Counted from the stretch's first letter, positions 7,619-15,472 are shown. The stretch: 29,140 nucleotides of DNA from an uncultured Bacteroidales bacterium (GCA_937894795.1 CALCQV010000148.1:1-29140), one strand, 5' to 3'. The notes: generated from the letters alone by a model not told the origin. Translations and numbers: made by a program.

Positions 7619-9169
7619 CTATTCAATATTTGGATTAAATTCCCATAAATCTTTGTAACTTCTCCAAATAGACCAACTGCTGCCTCCACCATATGATTTT
7701 GCTCCTGTTCCAATATAAGCTTTGTCATTAATGGTGAAAACAATATTATTCCATTTTGCGTTTCCAATATATGAATCCTTTTTCAGCCAGGTATCAGAAT
7801 CTTGTTGATACTCCCAAATATCAGAATAACCTTGATAATTTTCTCCCTTCGAACCTAACCCTAAATAAGTTTTCCCTTTTATATTAAAACTCACCGACAT
7901 GCCTCTTTCTCCTCCCGGAAAGTCATTCTTGCGCAGCCATGAATTTGTTTCAGGATTATACTCCCAAACATCCTTATAATAATTGTAAATACCATAACCC
8001 AAAGCAACATAACCTTTCCCATTATTGGTGAAACTTATTGCATCGAATCGGCCATACCCCGGGAATTGTGCACACTCTGACCATTCCTTTGTAATGGGGT
8101 TATATTTGAAAAACTCATTATATAAATGTGAGTAGTCTGAACCCAGGCCAACATATACTTCATTATTAATCACAAATGTTGTAAAAGTAAATCCATTACC
8201 CGGGTAATCTGTTTCTCTGGTCCAACTATCAGATATATTGTCGTATTTGTATATGGCAGGGGCGTTGCCTGATGTTAAAACATATCCAATGTTCTCAATT
8301 ACAAAGGCTCCTCTTCTGTCTTGATTTATAAATGGCATACTATCCATTTTCTGCCAGGCATTTTCATCAGCATTATATCTCCATAAGGTATTACAAAATT
8401 GTCCACTCGTATTTACATCGCTATCATATTCTTGCCCACCAATCATATATCCATAATTATTGATTGAAAAGTATGCTGCGGAATGATTTCCTAATCCTGG
8501 ATAATTTTCCTTTTTAACCCATGAAAATAAAACTTTATAATCATCTATTGAAGATGTCTCCATTCCGGCCACCCGGATAGAAATTTTAACTTTCACATTT
8601 TCTGTTATCAAAGAAGATTTAACATAAATTTTTTCATCTGTGATGGAATCAATTGTTGCAATCTTTTCTCCAAATTTTACAGTTACAATGCTCTTATTTC
8701 CGGAAAAGTTTGCCCCTTCTATTATTACACTTTCTCCTGCAAAGCCCTTTTGAGGAGTAAAACTAAATATTTCAGGAGGTAAACTTCCTTTACTATCAAA
8801 TGATTGCACATTTCCATAGACCTCATATTGGCCAGTACGGACATAAGCACGAACATAATAGGTTTGATCTTTGGCTAGCCCACTATTAACATTGCATGAA
8901 TAAATACCCATACCTGCTCTTCCATCAAATAGTTTGCTAAAATCATGAATTGTCGGATTAGATTCTGTGCTCCAAACAAATCCATGTTTTATTATTGTCT
9001 GATTACCTGTGTTTTTCAAATCTGCTGAAAATACAACTCCCCCACTATCAACACTTGGTGTTTGGGTAATTACAAAAGGATAATCTTTGGGTTGAACCTC
9101 GGCGTCCTTTTCACAATTTGCCAGAAACATTAATGAAGTAATTATTATAATAAGTCTAATGTATCTCAT
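7619..9169 (-). CDS. Kelch-repeat lipoprotein with IPT/TIG domain
   Basis: 516 residues from the ATG at 9169; ten upstream codons are open, but MRYIRLIIII begins a proper lipoprotein signal with lipobox LANC (Cys19). An Ig/FN3-like region (about 30-130) is followed by an IPT/TIG domain (PPEIFSFTPQKGFAGESVII, then EGANFSG, about 130-215). Next come at least five Kelch-type blades with the pattern WxYNxxxNxWxxxxxFPG and GYVxxG (for example LWRYNADENAWQKMDSMPF, VWEYNPETNSWLRKNDFPGG), forming a beta-propeller to the end. It is probably anchored to the outer membrane and exposed, with a binding or adhesion role (inference). It starts 2 bp after the barrel-protein gene ends, so the two are an operon. 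Confidence 0.85.
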   Translation of the reverse strand: MRYIRLIIIITSLMFLANCEKDAEVQPKDYPFVITQTPSVDSGGVVFSADLKNTGNQTIIKHGFVWSTESNPTIHDFSKLFDGRAGMGIYSCNVNSGLAKDQTYYVRAYVRTGQYEVYGNVQSFDSKGSLPPEIFSFTPQKGFAGESVIIEGANFSGNKSIVTVKFGEKIATIDSITDEKIYVKSSLITENVKVKISIRVAGMETSSIDDYKVLFSWVKKENYPGLGNHSAAYFSINNYGYMIGGQEYDSDVNTSGQFCNTLWRYNADENAWQKMDSMPFINQDRRGAFVIENIGYVLTSGNAPAIYKYDNISDSWTRETDYPGNGFTFTTFVINNEVYVGLGSDYSHLYNEFFKYNPITKEWSECAQFPGYGRFDAISFTNNGKGYVALGYGIYNYYKDVWEYNPETNSWLRKNDFPGGERGMSVSFNIKGKTYLGLGSKGENYQGYSDIWEYQQDSDTWLKKDSYIGNAKWNNIVFTINDKAYIGTGAKSYGGGSSWSIWRSYKDLWEFNPNIE

Positions 9170-9171
9170 AA

Positions 9172-10296
9172 TTAGAAATTTATACCTGCCAATACACAAA
9201 ATGCAGTACTGCCGGGAAATTCAGAATCTCCCTGGCTAAATTGATTGATATACCTTAATTCAAAAAACAGCGAATTCTTATAATTAAGTTTATATTCCAA
9301 CCCACTTCCAATAACACCCCCTGCTTGAAAATCAGAAATCATTGAAGCACTTTGTTTTGGGACATTAATTTCAATTGCATTTTCACTTAAAATTGTTTCG
9401 AATAAAAGAGTCTCATTTTTAACAATATATGACCCAATAGGGCCCAAATTTATGAATGGGCGAATTTTATTTGAAGGATAAGTATACCTTACAAAGAGTG
9501 GAACATTTACGACAGACAAATTAGCAACAAAATCTAATTCTCTATTACCTGTCAAATTATAATAAGAGAAAGCATGTTTGGAAAACAATAACTCCATATG
9601 TACGGAAAAGTCACTTGCAAGAACAGGGTTGTCCAAAAATATTCCAATAGAAGGACTACCCTCATAATCAAAATCGAAGTATTCTAAGTATTCGTCATGT
9701 TCATCAGAAGCAATTAGTTTTGAGACCTCATAACCCATCAAAAGTCCATATCTAAAGTGTGGGAATGGTTTTAATTCACAATTATCATAACGAGATATAA
9801 GCTTGGAAATAGATTTCTTATTATATGACACTAGTTTACAGGCACTTGAAACATTAGGACAATCAGCCGTATAGTTTGATAACACTTCGGAATAGTGTTT
9901 TTTCGAATCAGCCTTTTTAGGAATCTCAATAAACACAGTGCTATCTTTCTCAATGAAATATATCTTTATACCACTACCCCTATAGTAATATAAAGTCGTT
10001 TTTCCATTATATAAGCGTTCAAGGAAAACCATTTTTGATGAATCGGCTGAATTTATTTTTCTTGCTATATAAACCCGGCCATTTTTTAAACCATATTCCT
10101 GCACCTCGTATGGTGAGTATTTAACTATTTTGTTACCAGTTTTCACCTGGCATAATTGTGAATTTATTAAGTCCCCACCATCCACAAGTTTAACTCCATA
10201 TGAGGTTTTTATATCAGTAGAGAAGTATTCACTTTGCCCTTTTACAATCAAGGCACTCAGCAATAATGCCAATGCTAGTAATGCTTTATTTCGCAT
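9172..10296 (-). CDS. exported protein with C-terminal outer-membrane barrel
   Basis: 374 residues. Signal peptide at 1-20 (MRNKALLALALLLSALIVKG, then Q). The N-terminal part (about 25-165) has a soluble, Lys/Ser-rich character. From about 180 the sequence becomes a PorT/OMP_b-brl-like barrel (FRYGLLMGYEVSKLI, PLFVRYTYPSNKIRPFINLG, FFELRYINQFS) and ends CVLAGINF, with a terminal Phe. It is the first gene of a two-gene unit with the Kelch lipoprotein; the barrel and surface propeller probably act together (inference). A 20-base motif shared with the upstream lipoprotein gene begins 43 bp before the ATG. No named family is recognised for the N-terminal part. Confidence 0.8.
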   Translation of the reverse strand: MRNKALLALALLLSALIVKGQSEYFSTDIKTSYGVKLVDGGDLINSQLCQVKTGNKIVKYSPYEVQEYGLKNGRVYIARKINSADSSKMVFLERLYNGKTTLYYYRGSGIKIYFIEKDSTVFIEIPKKADSKKHYSEVLSNYTADCPNVSSACKLVSYNKKSISKLISRYDNCELKPFPHFRYGLLMGYEVSKLIASDEHDEYLEYFDFDYEGSPSIGIFLDNPVLASDFSVHMELLFSKHAFSYYNLTGNRELDFVANLSVVNVPLFVRYTYPSNKIRPFINLGPIGSYIVKNETLLFETILSENAIEINVPKQSASMISDFQAGGVIGSGLEYKLNYKNSLFFELRYINQFSQGDSEFPGSTAFCVLAGINF

Positions 10297-10339
10297 AAAA
10301 AATATTGTTTATGCTTGCACAACGCAGATTTTTACCCCT

Positions 10340-10369
10340 CGCAATTTAATAACTATTTTCTTTGATTGT
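10340..10369 (-). promoter_or_regulatory. shared upstream motif, copy 1
   Basis: Written on the plus strand: CGCAATTTAATAACTATTTT, four variable bases, then GATTGT. The same arrangement lies at 11893-11922 before the other envelope-protein gene. It sits 43 bp before the ATG at 10296. It is probably a promoter or regulator site; no clear TAnnTTTG box is visible nearby. Confidence 0.5.
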
Positions 10370-10410
10370 TGCAAGATTAAATATTATTTTTTTTGCGAAG
10401 CAAATAAAAT

Positions 10411-10500
10411 GTTCAGAGTTCAGAGTTCAGCGTTGACCCATTCGGCTTTCATTGCTTGTTCCCCCGATAGATCGGGGCAGGCTCCGATTTATCAGGAAGC
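10411..10500. repeat. GTTC heptamers and a CCGATAGATCGGGG repeat
   Basis: GTTCAGA, GTTCAGA, GTTCAGC and GTTGACC run with a 7-base period at 10411-10438. At 10457-10497 follows a dispersed repeat with two short inverted parts, CCCCCGATAGATCGGGG and GGCTCCGATTTATCAGG. Close relatives lie at 7579, 17864 and 28914. Confidence 0.65.
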
Positions 10501-10514
10501 TAACCAAAATGCTG

Positions 10515-11789
10515 TTAATACCCATAAGCCCTTTCATACATCACCACATACGAATTATCATAATGATCCTCATAGGTCATCATTATTCTATCTATATGAT
10601 TCCAACCTGGATAGGGTGAACCGGTTCCCCAGTCAATATTTTGACAACTAAGTGTATGCGAAGTAGTGCTGATGGGTAAATCGGGCGAATCATAAAGTCG
10701 TGATTCACTTGAATTGCTGTCGCTGCATTTATTTCCCGTACCCTCTATTTGAATTTGCATACTGCGCATCAGTGCATTCAGGTCGTAACTAACTACTCCG
10801 GCAGGAGCCTTATAAACCCAGCCAATTTTGTTCATAGTGCCATCGCCATTGAGCGTAAGTGTGGGCCATGGGTATATAATATTGCTTTTGACATATTCCT
10901 GATCGGGCAGGTTAAAAGTAAGATCCGTGCCATTGTATTTAATGGTATAAACACCACTTACGGGAATATATGAAACGGTATCCACTATATCAAAGAGATA
11001 TGCGGTAGCATACACGCATTGATCGCCGAAATCCATGCGGTCATCTGAAGGAGAGTTGTTGAGCGGAGAACCGGCAGGCCCCGTAAAGTAAACGGCGCCC
11101 GGAAAATCATTGTCTTTAACAGTTAAAAACAATTTGTATCCCTCGATCAATTTATTTGAGTTGTAAGTGGGCGTGAGATTTCCTCCCATAAAGCGCCCTG
11201 GTTTTATAAAATAGATAACCTCCAGTTTAAAGAATTTCCCTTCCAATACATCAATTTGCCCGTTATTGTTGGCATCAGGATTTTTGAGCAAAGTCGCCAG
11301 ATAATCATCCATCATGGCTATGGCTTCTTCCTGATCTGCAGTAAGAATAATTTCGTTGCCGATAGGATTATGCGCAGGAATAAACTCGCTTTCGTTGCGG
11401 GTGATAGCCTGCAGGTCAATGGTATCAGTGCCGGCAGTAATGCCCTGCAACGGAAGGGATTCAATGCCATTGCCCAGTGACAGGAAGCCCAGGGGTTGTT
11501 CTGAACTGCTTAAGAAAATCACACCCCATGGTTTGCCATTGTCAAGCTCCATACTGAATTGATCATTGGTAATGTCAGCTGTTTTGTAGGTGTCAGTAGA
11601 TGAAAATGCAAGCACTTTTGTCGCCTGGGTTGATGCCGAATTTATCTCTCCGGTAATTATGACGGGAGTTCCCACTATATCATCTTTATCATCTTTACCG
11701 CCATTGTCATCATCTTTATCGCATCCGGAAATGAATAAGAATAGCGAAATTGCTATGACTGAACAAAAATAAAATTTAAAATTTCTCAT
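10515..11789 (-). CDS. surface lipoprotein with an EF-hand loop
   Basis: 424 residues. The lipoprotein signal ends ISGC (Cys23). The acidic run just after the Cys, DKDDDNGGKDDKDD, resembles the lipoprotein export signal that sends Bacteroidota lipoproteins to the cell surface (known from Capnocytophaga and Bacteroides work). Residues 172-183, DANNNGQIDVLE, form a complete 12-residue EF-hand calcium loop: Asp1, Asn3, Asn5, Gly6, Ile8 and Glu12 are all in place. The rest is beta-rich with no recognised domain; the C-terminal part includes a Cys pair region (NKCSDSN, LSCQNID). It is a single gene, preceded by the motif shared with the 10296 gene. The function is unknown, probably extracellular binding. 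Confidence 0.75.
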   Translation of the reverse strand: MRNFKFYFCSVIAISLFLFISGCDKDDDNGGKDDKDDIVGTPVIITGEINSASTQATKVLAFSSTDTYKTADITNDQFSMELDNGKPWGVIFLSSSEQPLGFLSLGNGIESLPLQGITAGTDTIDLQAITRNESEFIPAHNPIGNEIILTADQEEAIAMMDDYLATLLKNPDANNNGQIDVLEGKFFKLEVIYFIKPGRFMGGNLTPTYNSNKLIEGYKLFLTVKDNDFPGAVYFTGPAGSPLNNSPSDDRMDFGDQCVYATAYLFDIVDTVSYIPVSGVYTIKYNGTDLTFNLPDQEYVKSNIIYPWPTLTLNGDGTMNKIGWVYKAPAGVVSYDLNALMRSMQIQIEGTGNKCSDSNSSESRLYDSPDLPISTTSHTLSCQNIDWGTGSPYPGWNHIDRIMMTYEDHYDNSYVVMYERAYGY

Positions 11790-11892
11790 TTTGTTTGATT
11801 TTAATTTAAATCATGAAGATTACTTGTGCATTCATTTCCCTTTCGGCTGATATCTTTATCATAAAAATTACAATGTCAACCACCTAACTCTC

Positions 11893-11922
11893 CGCAATTT
11901 AATAACTATTTTGCCTGATTGT
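11893..11922 (-). promoter_or_regulatory. shared upstream motif, copy 2
   Basis: CGCAATTTAATAACTATTTT is identical over 20 bases to the copy at 10340, again followed by four bases and GATTGT. It lies 104 bp before the ATG at 11789. Confidence 0.5.
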
Positions 11923-11985
11923 AACTATAGTGAACATTAATTATTTGGAGCATGGGGCGGTCATAGAGCCTGCGGCGCTTATCAT

Positions 11986-12078
11986 GAGATCTTTCGCTAC
12001 GCTCAAGATGACAAGGGGCTCCCCCTTTTCTCAAGAAACATACGATGACGGGTCATTCCGAACGGAGTTAGGAATCTC
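11986..12078. repeat. palindromic element, copy B
   Basis: About 93 bp bounded by 27-base imperfect inverted ends: the left starts GAGATCTTTCGCTACGCTC and the right ends CGGAGTTAGGAATCTC. A small internal AAGGGG/CCCCTT hairpin is present. It is the simplest copy of the family that includes 5383-5547. Confidence 0.6.
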
Positions 12079-12186
12079 AGGATGCTTAATAATCCCTACC
12101 CTATTTATACATAGTAACCTGAACTGAATGTTGGGCGTTGGTGGATTATGAAAAAATCGTAATTTGGCTTTTTATTATTCAAGGAC

Positions 12187-12591
12187 ATGGAAGAAGATAT
12201 TCGTTGGAAACAGTGATTCACCAATTTTGAAAAGTCTTTTAAACATCTGGAATTCGCTTTAAAAATTGAGAATCCTGACATTGTTCAGAAAGCAGGTATC
12301 ATTCAATTTTTCGAACTGACCCACGAGTTGGCATGGAAATTAATGAAAGATTATCTGGAAGCACAGGGATTCAGTGATGTTAAATCACCCCGTAATGCAA
12401 TTAAAAAATCATTTGAAACGGGTTTGATTGCTGATGGCCACACCTGGATGGAATTGATACTCGACAGGAATCTCACGGCGCATACTTATGATGAAGAGAA
12501 GGCAACTGAAGTTGAGAAGCTCATTAAGAATAAGTATTTCAAGCTGTTAGATGATTTGTATTTAACATTTTCAAAAAAGCAGAATGAATAA
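12187..12591 (+). pseudogene. HepT-like (HI0074-type) subunit with in-frame TGA
   Basis: The frame from the ATG at 12187 reads MEEDIRWKQ, TGA (codon 10, 12214-12216), then FTNFEKSFKHLEFALKIE and on without interruption to 12591, 135 codons in all. In this family (nucleotidyltransferase substrate-binding protein, HEPN-like four-helix fold) the segment is normally WKQRF, so the TGA probably replaces an Arg CGA codon by one C-to-T change. FFELTHELAWKLMKDYL and SPRNAIKKSFETGLI are typical. The only later Met start (12328) would lose the first helices. The last 8 bases overlap the MntA-like gene, the usual arrangement for this toxin-antitoxin-like pair. The product may be lost, made at low level by readthrough, or the stop may be a sequencing error. 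Confidence 0.8.
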
Positions 12592-12898
12592 TTTGTTTGG
12601 CCTGAAGCCCGGAGAAATTGAATTGATTCGCTCTGTGCTGGCTGCAGAACCTTCAATTAGTGAAGCTGTTATTTTTGGAAGCAGAGCTAAAGGCAATTAT
12701 AAATCAGGCAGTGATGTTGATATTGCATTAATAGGTGATGGCCTTAACCTGGAAAAGATTATCAGGTTAAGTTACATTTTAAATGAAGAAACCGGCATGC
12801 CTTACCATTTTGATTTGATAGAATACCGGACTATCAAAACCGTTGAGTTAAAAAAACATATAGACAGGGTTGGGATAAAGATACTATCTGCAGTTTAA
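12584..12898 (+). CDS. MntA-like minimal nucleotidyltransferase (HI0073-type)
   Basis: 104 residues, a minimal DNA-polymerase-beta-fold nucleotidyltransferase. The signature GSRAKGNYKSGSDVDIALIG (GSxAxG followed by SDxDI) is complete at about residues 32-51, with the two metal-binding Asp; a third acidic position fits DLIEY near residue 79. Relatives pair with HepT/HI0074 proteins. In the studied MntA-HepT system the enzyme AMPylates and silences the HEPN partner; whether this HI0073-type protein does the same is unproven. It overlaps the HepT-like gene by 8 bp. Because the partner carries a stop codon, this gene may be orphaned. Confidence 0.85.
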   Translation: MNNLFGLKPGEIELIRSVLAAEPSISEAVIFGSRAKGNYKSGSDVDIALIGDGLNLEKIIRLSYILNEETGMPYHFDLIEYRTIKTVELKKHIDRVGIKILSAV

Positions 12899-12962
12899 TC
12901 CTATCCTGATAATTCACCTTCCCCCAATGTAGTTCTGAGTCAAATGATTTTTGAGACAAGTG

Positions 12963-13094
12963 GCTTCGGTCCCCGTGGGCAGTTCGAGCGATGGAATGGA
13001 TTAGGTATGGCATTCCGCCCCTACGGGGCTAACGATATTTCGCTCTTACGGAGCACCCGGAACTGTGAACTAAGAACCGGGAACAGAGAACAAC
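12963..13094. repeat. CTCCGTAGGAGCGAAAT-type repeat and GAAC heptamers
   Basis: 13007-13058 carries GCCCCTACGGGGC and ATATTTCGCTCTTACGGAGC, the reverse orientation of the repeat seen at 5315-5356 and in part at 14781-14802. It is followed at 13060-13094 by five heptamers in exact register: GAACTGT, GAACTAA, GAACCGG, GAACAGA, GAACAAC. The array ends 19 bp from the stop codon of the minus-strand barrel gene. Confidence 0.75.
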
Positions 13095-13113
13095 TTTTGA
13101 CTCGGTGGAACAA

Positions 13114-14313
13114 TTATAAATTAAAAAGCAGCCCTGCTGATCCTGTTAAAGCCTGTACCTTGTATGTGTCGTTCCTGAATAATGGGTATTCATAAACTGC
13201 ACGGGTGATGAAACTAAGAGTGTTATTCAGCGGCAATTCATATTGGAATCCTGCATTGGCTGTGATTTCATAAGTAAAATCTTCGGTATACAATGGTTTG
13301 GTGTATCGCTCACTGATTACACAAGAACCTGCGATCCCTGCTACAGCAGAAAACCCGGAACTCAGGATTGGTGTGAAAATGATGTTTAAGGGGAGCTTGA
13401 GATAGGTGGAATTAAAACTGCCTGAACCTGAATACCATTGTGAATTACCAAGCGTTCCTGAGAAGGCTTTCTGGTAAATGGTGAGCCCGGTTTCAGTGCT
13501 TAATTTTTTAGAATTATCAAAAACGTAGATCATGGATACACTAAAAGTAGTTGCGCCTTTTCGATTTTCAGGAAAACTCCTTAAAGCCCCTACCGTAAAT
13601 CCAAGCTGCGGTGGTTTACTGGCCGCCTCTCCTATTTTTTGAGCACTGACGGTAGTATCCATTGTCAATGCCTGTTCTTTACTCACCGGTAATCTGAAGA
13701 TTAATCCTGCCGAACCGTTTAATGCGTTTATTCTGTGAATATCATTGCGATAAAGCATCAAATCGTATTTCGACTGACAGAAAACTAAAAGCCATGGAGT
13801 AATGGGTTGCTGAATCTGCAGTCCTGTTTCAAAGCTTGCTTCAAATATGTTGCCGGGGCTGTCATAATCAAACATTGTGTTCTGTTCGCTCTTAATTTTA
13901 AATGAAAATGCTCCTCCTGCAAGTATTGAAATAACAGGCTTTTTGAGTAGTTGATATCTGAGAAGCAGAGGGACCTGAAGATGGTTCTCATTTAGTGCAG
14001 CTCCCCATAAAACCGGGACTTCGGGGTCAGGAAATGCGACCAGTTTCTTGTAACGATAAATCTTTCTCATCAACGACAATTCTGTCTGAAAACTAAGATT
14101 ACCGTTAATCGGAATAATTCCTATACCGGTAAAGAGAGGCTTGGTCTCACCTGAAAAGTCGGACATATCAGAACTGCCTGTTTCTTCGGTAGGGAATGTA
14201 CTGTAAAAACCGGCTGCAACTCCGAGTTGCAACTTATGGTATTGTTTATCCTGACTATTTGCGATCAATGAATTTACGATAAGAACTAAAAGCAATAGAG
14301 ATCTGAGATTCAT
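13114..14313 (-). CDS. outer-membrane protein with two tandem barrel-like halves
   Basis: 399 residues with a signal peptide (1-20, MNLRSLLLLVLIVNSLIANS). The sequence consists of two similar halves, about 27-208 and 236-399, joined by a Ser/Thr/Lys linker. The halves end alike: YRNDIHRINALNGSAGLIFR against FRNDTYKVQALTGSAGLLFN. Other segments align too, such as LSFQTELSLMRK against LSTETGLTIYQK, and HLQVPLLLRY against YLKLPLNIIF. Each half resembles a small PorT/OmpW-like eight-strand barrel. It ends in NL rather than F. The role is unknown. A 12-bp palindrome (AAACAATTGTTT, 14318-14329) lies 5 bp before the ATG. Confidence 0.78.
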   Translation of the reverse strand: MNLRSLLLLVLIVNSLIANSQDKQYHKLQLGVAAGFYSTFPTEETGSSDMSDFSGETKPLFTGIGIIPINGNLSFQTELSLMRKIYRYKKLVAFPDPEVPVLWGAALNENHLQVPLLLRYQLLKKPVISILAGGAFSFKIKSEQNTMFDYDSPGNIFEASFETGLQIQQPITPWLLVFCQSKYDLMLYRNDIHRINALNGSAGLIFRLPVSKEQALTMDTTVSAQKIGEAASKPPQLGFTVGALRSFPENRKGATTFSVSMIYVFDNSKKLSTETGLTIYQKAFSGTLGNSQWYSGSGSFNSTYLKLPLNIIFTPILSSGFSAVAGIAGSCVISERYTKPLYTEDFTYEITANAGFQYELPLNNTLSFITRAVYEYPLFRNDTYKVQALTGSAGLLFNL

Positions 14314-14428
14314 GAGGAAACAATTGTTTAGATATTTTCATTAATCATAGTTGCGAAAGGGGCGACAATCTATTCAAATGTATAAAGAAAGATTTTATTT
14401 AAAAAGAATTCGTGTGAATAATTATGAT

Positions 14429-14488
14429 GGAATGGTATTAAATTGTAGAGACGCGATTAAGCGCGTCTCTACAATTTAATACCATTCC
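14429..14488. repeat. REP-like perfect palindrome, 27-bp arms
   Basis: The left arm 14429-14455 (starts GGAATGGTATTAAATTG, ends TAGAGACGCG) is exactly complementary to the right arm 14462-14488, with loop ATTAAG. The core GTAGAGACGCG is a widespread bacterial intergenic palindrome. It lies 23 bp from the end of the transposase relic of the class that mobilises REP sequences. Confidence 0.85.
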
Positions 14489-14511
14489 GCGTTCCGGGAT
14501 TTGTGCGGTAA

Positions 14512-14790
14512 TTATTTATTAATCGGTAAACGAAAATTATCGTTGATCCAATTGGCCGGATTATTATTAATATAATTATCAATTCTACGATATTCCGCGT
14601 CATCGCGAAATATATGGTTGTAAAATCTTGACTGCCATTCCAAATCTGCATGTATTTTACGCATATAATATGAACAAACACCCTTATACCATCGTATTAC
14701 CCTGGAAATATTAATATTTATCATGGGATTTTTTGCACCGGCAAAACCACCGGGAGGATTACCTGATTGAGGGCTACTGTTATTTCGCTC
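14512..14790 (-). pseudogene. C-terminal remnant of a REP-associated tyrosine transposase (RAYT)
   Basis: The frame is open from 14790 to a TAA at 14512. It reads NPPGGFAGAKNPM, INISRVIRWYKG, then RKIHADLEWQSRFYNHIFRD, DAEYRRIDNYI and NNNPANW. The segments IRWYKG, WQSRFYNHI.RDD.EY and NPxNW are typical of the C-terminal half of RAYT (IS200/IS605-like Y1 transposases). The N-terminal half with the HUH metal site and the start is missing: a TAG at 14791-14793 lies in a dispersed TTTCGCTCCTACGGAGC repeat that replaces it. The catalytic Tyr should lie in a helix close to this part, but I cannot assign it with certainty. It is inactive as it stands; a full copy elsewhere in the genome could move the nearby palindromes. 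Confidence 0.78.
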
Positions 14791-14817
14791 CTACGGAGCG
14801 GTTGGCATTGCTACCAA

Positions 14818-14868
14818 GAACCATCTTGAACAATTTTGAACGCCGAAGGCTTTGTCCGCCGCAGGCTT
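14818..14868. repeat. short GAAC array downstream of the isochorismatase gene
   Basis: GAACCATCTT and GAACAATTTT (ten-base period) lead into GAACGCCGAAGGCTTT and GCCGCAGGCTTTT units that run up to the stop codon of the minus-strand gene at 14869. Confidence 0.7.
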
Positions 14869-15456
14869 TTACTTCTCAACAATCAACTTTACAACATCAA
14901 ACCCCACGGCACCAAACATATCTTCCACCTGGTTGGTATAGTCGGAATTATGGCTCATGATTGCATCCTTTACCATAAAAGCTTTGTAATCCAGATCCTG
15001 TGCACCGATCCAGGTTGCAAGCACACATCCCACAGCACTCAGTCCACAGAGGAACAGCGTATTGCATCCCTTCTCCTTCAGAACCTTATCCAAATCCGTT
15101 TTATTGAACCCATTCCCGTAAGTCTTGATTACTCTGGCATCTTCGTCCTTAATTAAAATGGATGGCGGGTATTCAAACAGTTCGGTACCAGGCTTGGGAC
15201 CGGCTTCCTTATCAAAATGGTAAACTCTTATTACAGGATAGCCATTGCTGCGGAACAGGTCAATCAGTCCATTGATATAGTAAATAGCCACTCCCATTTC
15301 CCTTTCGGGGACCATACCCATGTATACGTTTTGGGTGTCGATGACCAACAAGGCCGGTTTGATAGGATTGGCAGATTGCTGCGGCTGATCCTGTGAGAAT
15401 AAGTTACCGGAAATAACCGTGAACAGGATTGTTAAGATAATAGCTGACTTTTTCAT
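14869..15456 (-). CDS. exported isochorismatase-family cysteine hydrolase
   Basis: 195 residues. Residues 1-21 are a signal peptide (MKKSAIILTILFTVISGNLF, cleaved near SQ), so the enzyme should act outside the cytoplasm. The isochorismatase-like alpha/beta fold begins with PALLVIDTQN. The catalytic triad of the superfamily is present: Asp40 (VIDTQN), Lys111 (VIKTYGNGF) and Cys144 (GLSAVGCVLAT). Known members hydrolyse amides such as nicotinamide or ureidoacrylate, or vinyl ethers; the substrate cannot be predicted from these residues. Most relatives are cytoplasmic, so the signal peptide is notable. It is a single gene with a 16-bp palindrome 16 bp before the ATG, and a repeat array follows its stop codon. 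Confidence 0.88.
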   Translation of the reverse strand: MKKSAIILTILFTVISGNLFSQDQPQQSANPIKPALLVIDTQNVYMGMVPEREMGVAIYYINGLIDLFRSNGYPVIRVYHFDKEAGPKPGTELFEYPPSILIKDEDARVIKTYGNGFNKTDLDKVLKEKGCNTLFLCGLSAVGCVLATWIGAQDLDYKAFMVKDAIMSHNSDYTNQVEDMFGAVGFDVVKLIVEK

Positions 15457-15472
15457 TGCTGATGATGATTTG

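Larger units (their letters stand above)
11790..12186. other. intergenic region with shared motif and palindromic element
   Basis: No gene supported. It holds the second copy of the shared upstream motif (11893-11922) and palindromic element copy B (11986-12078). The remaining sequence, up to the start of the HepT-like gene, is AT-rich and shows no clear promoter box. Confidence 0.7.
14314..14868. other. region without an intact gene: REP hairpin and transposase relic
   Basis: It contains the 12-bp palindrome before the barrel gene, the perfect 27-bp-stem hairpin at 14429-14488, the remnant of a REP-associated transposase (14512-14790), a TTTCGCTCCTACGGAGCG repeat (14783-14800) that cuts the remnant's 5' side, and a short ten-base array (14818-14837) followed by GAACGCCGAAGGCTTT-type units. 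Confidence 0.8.
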
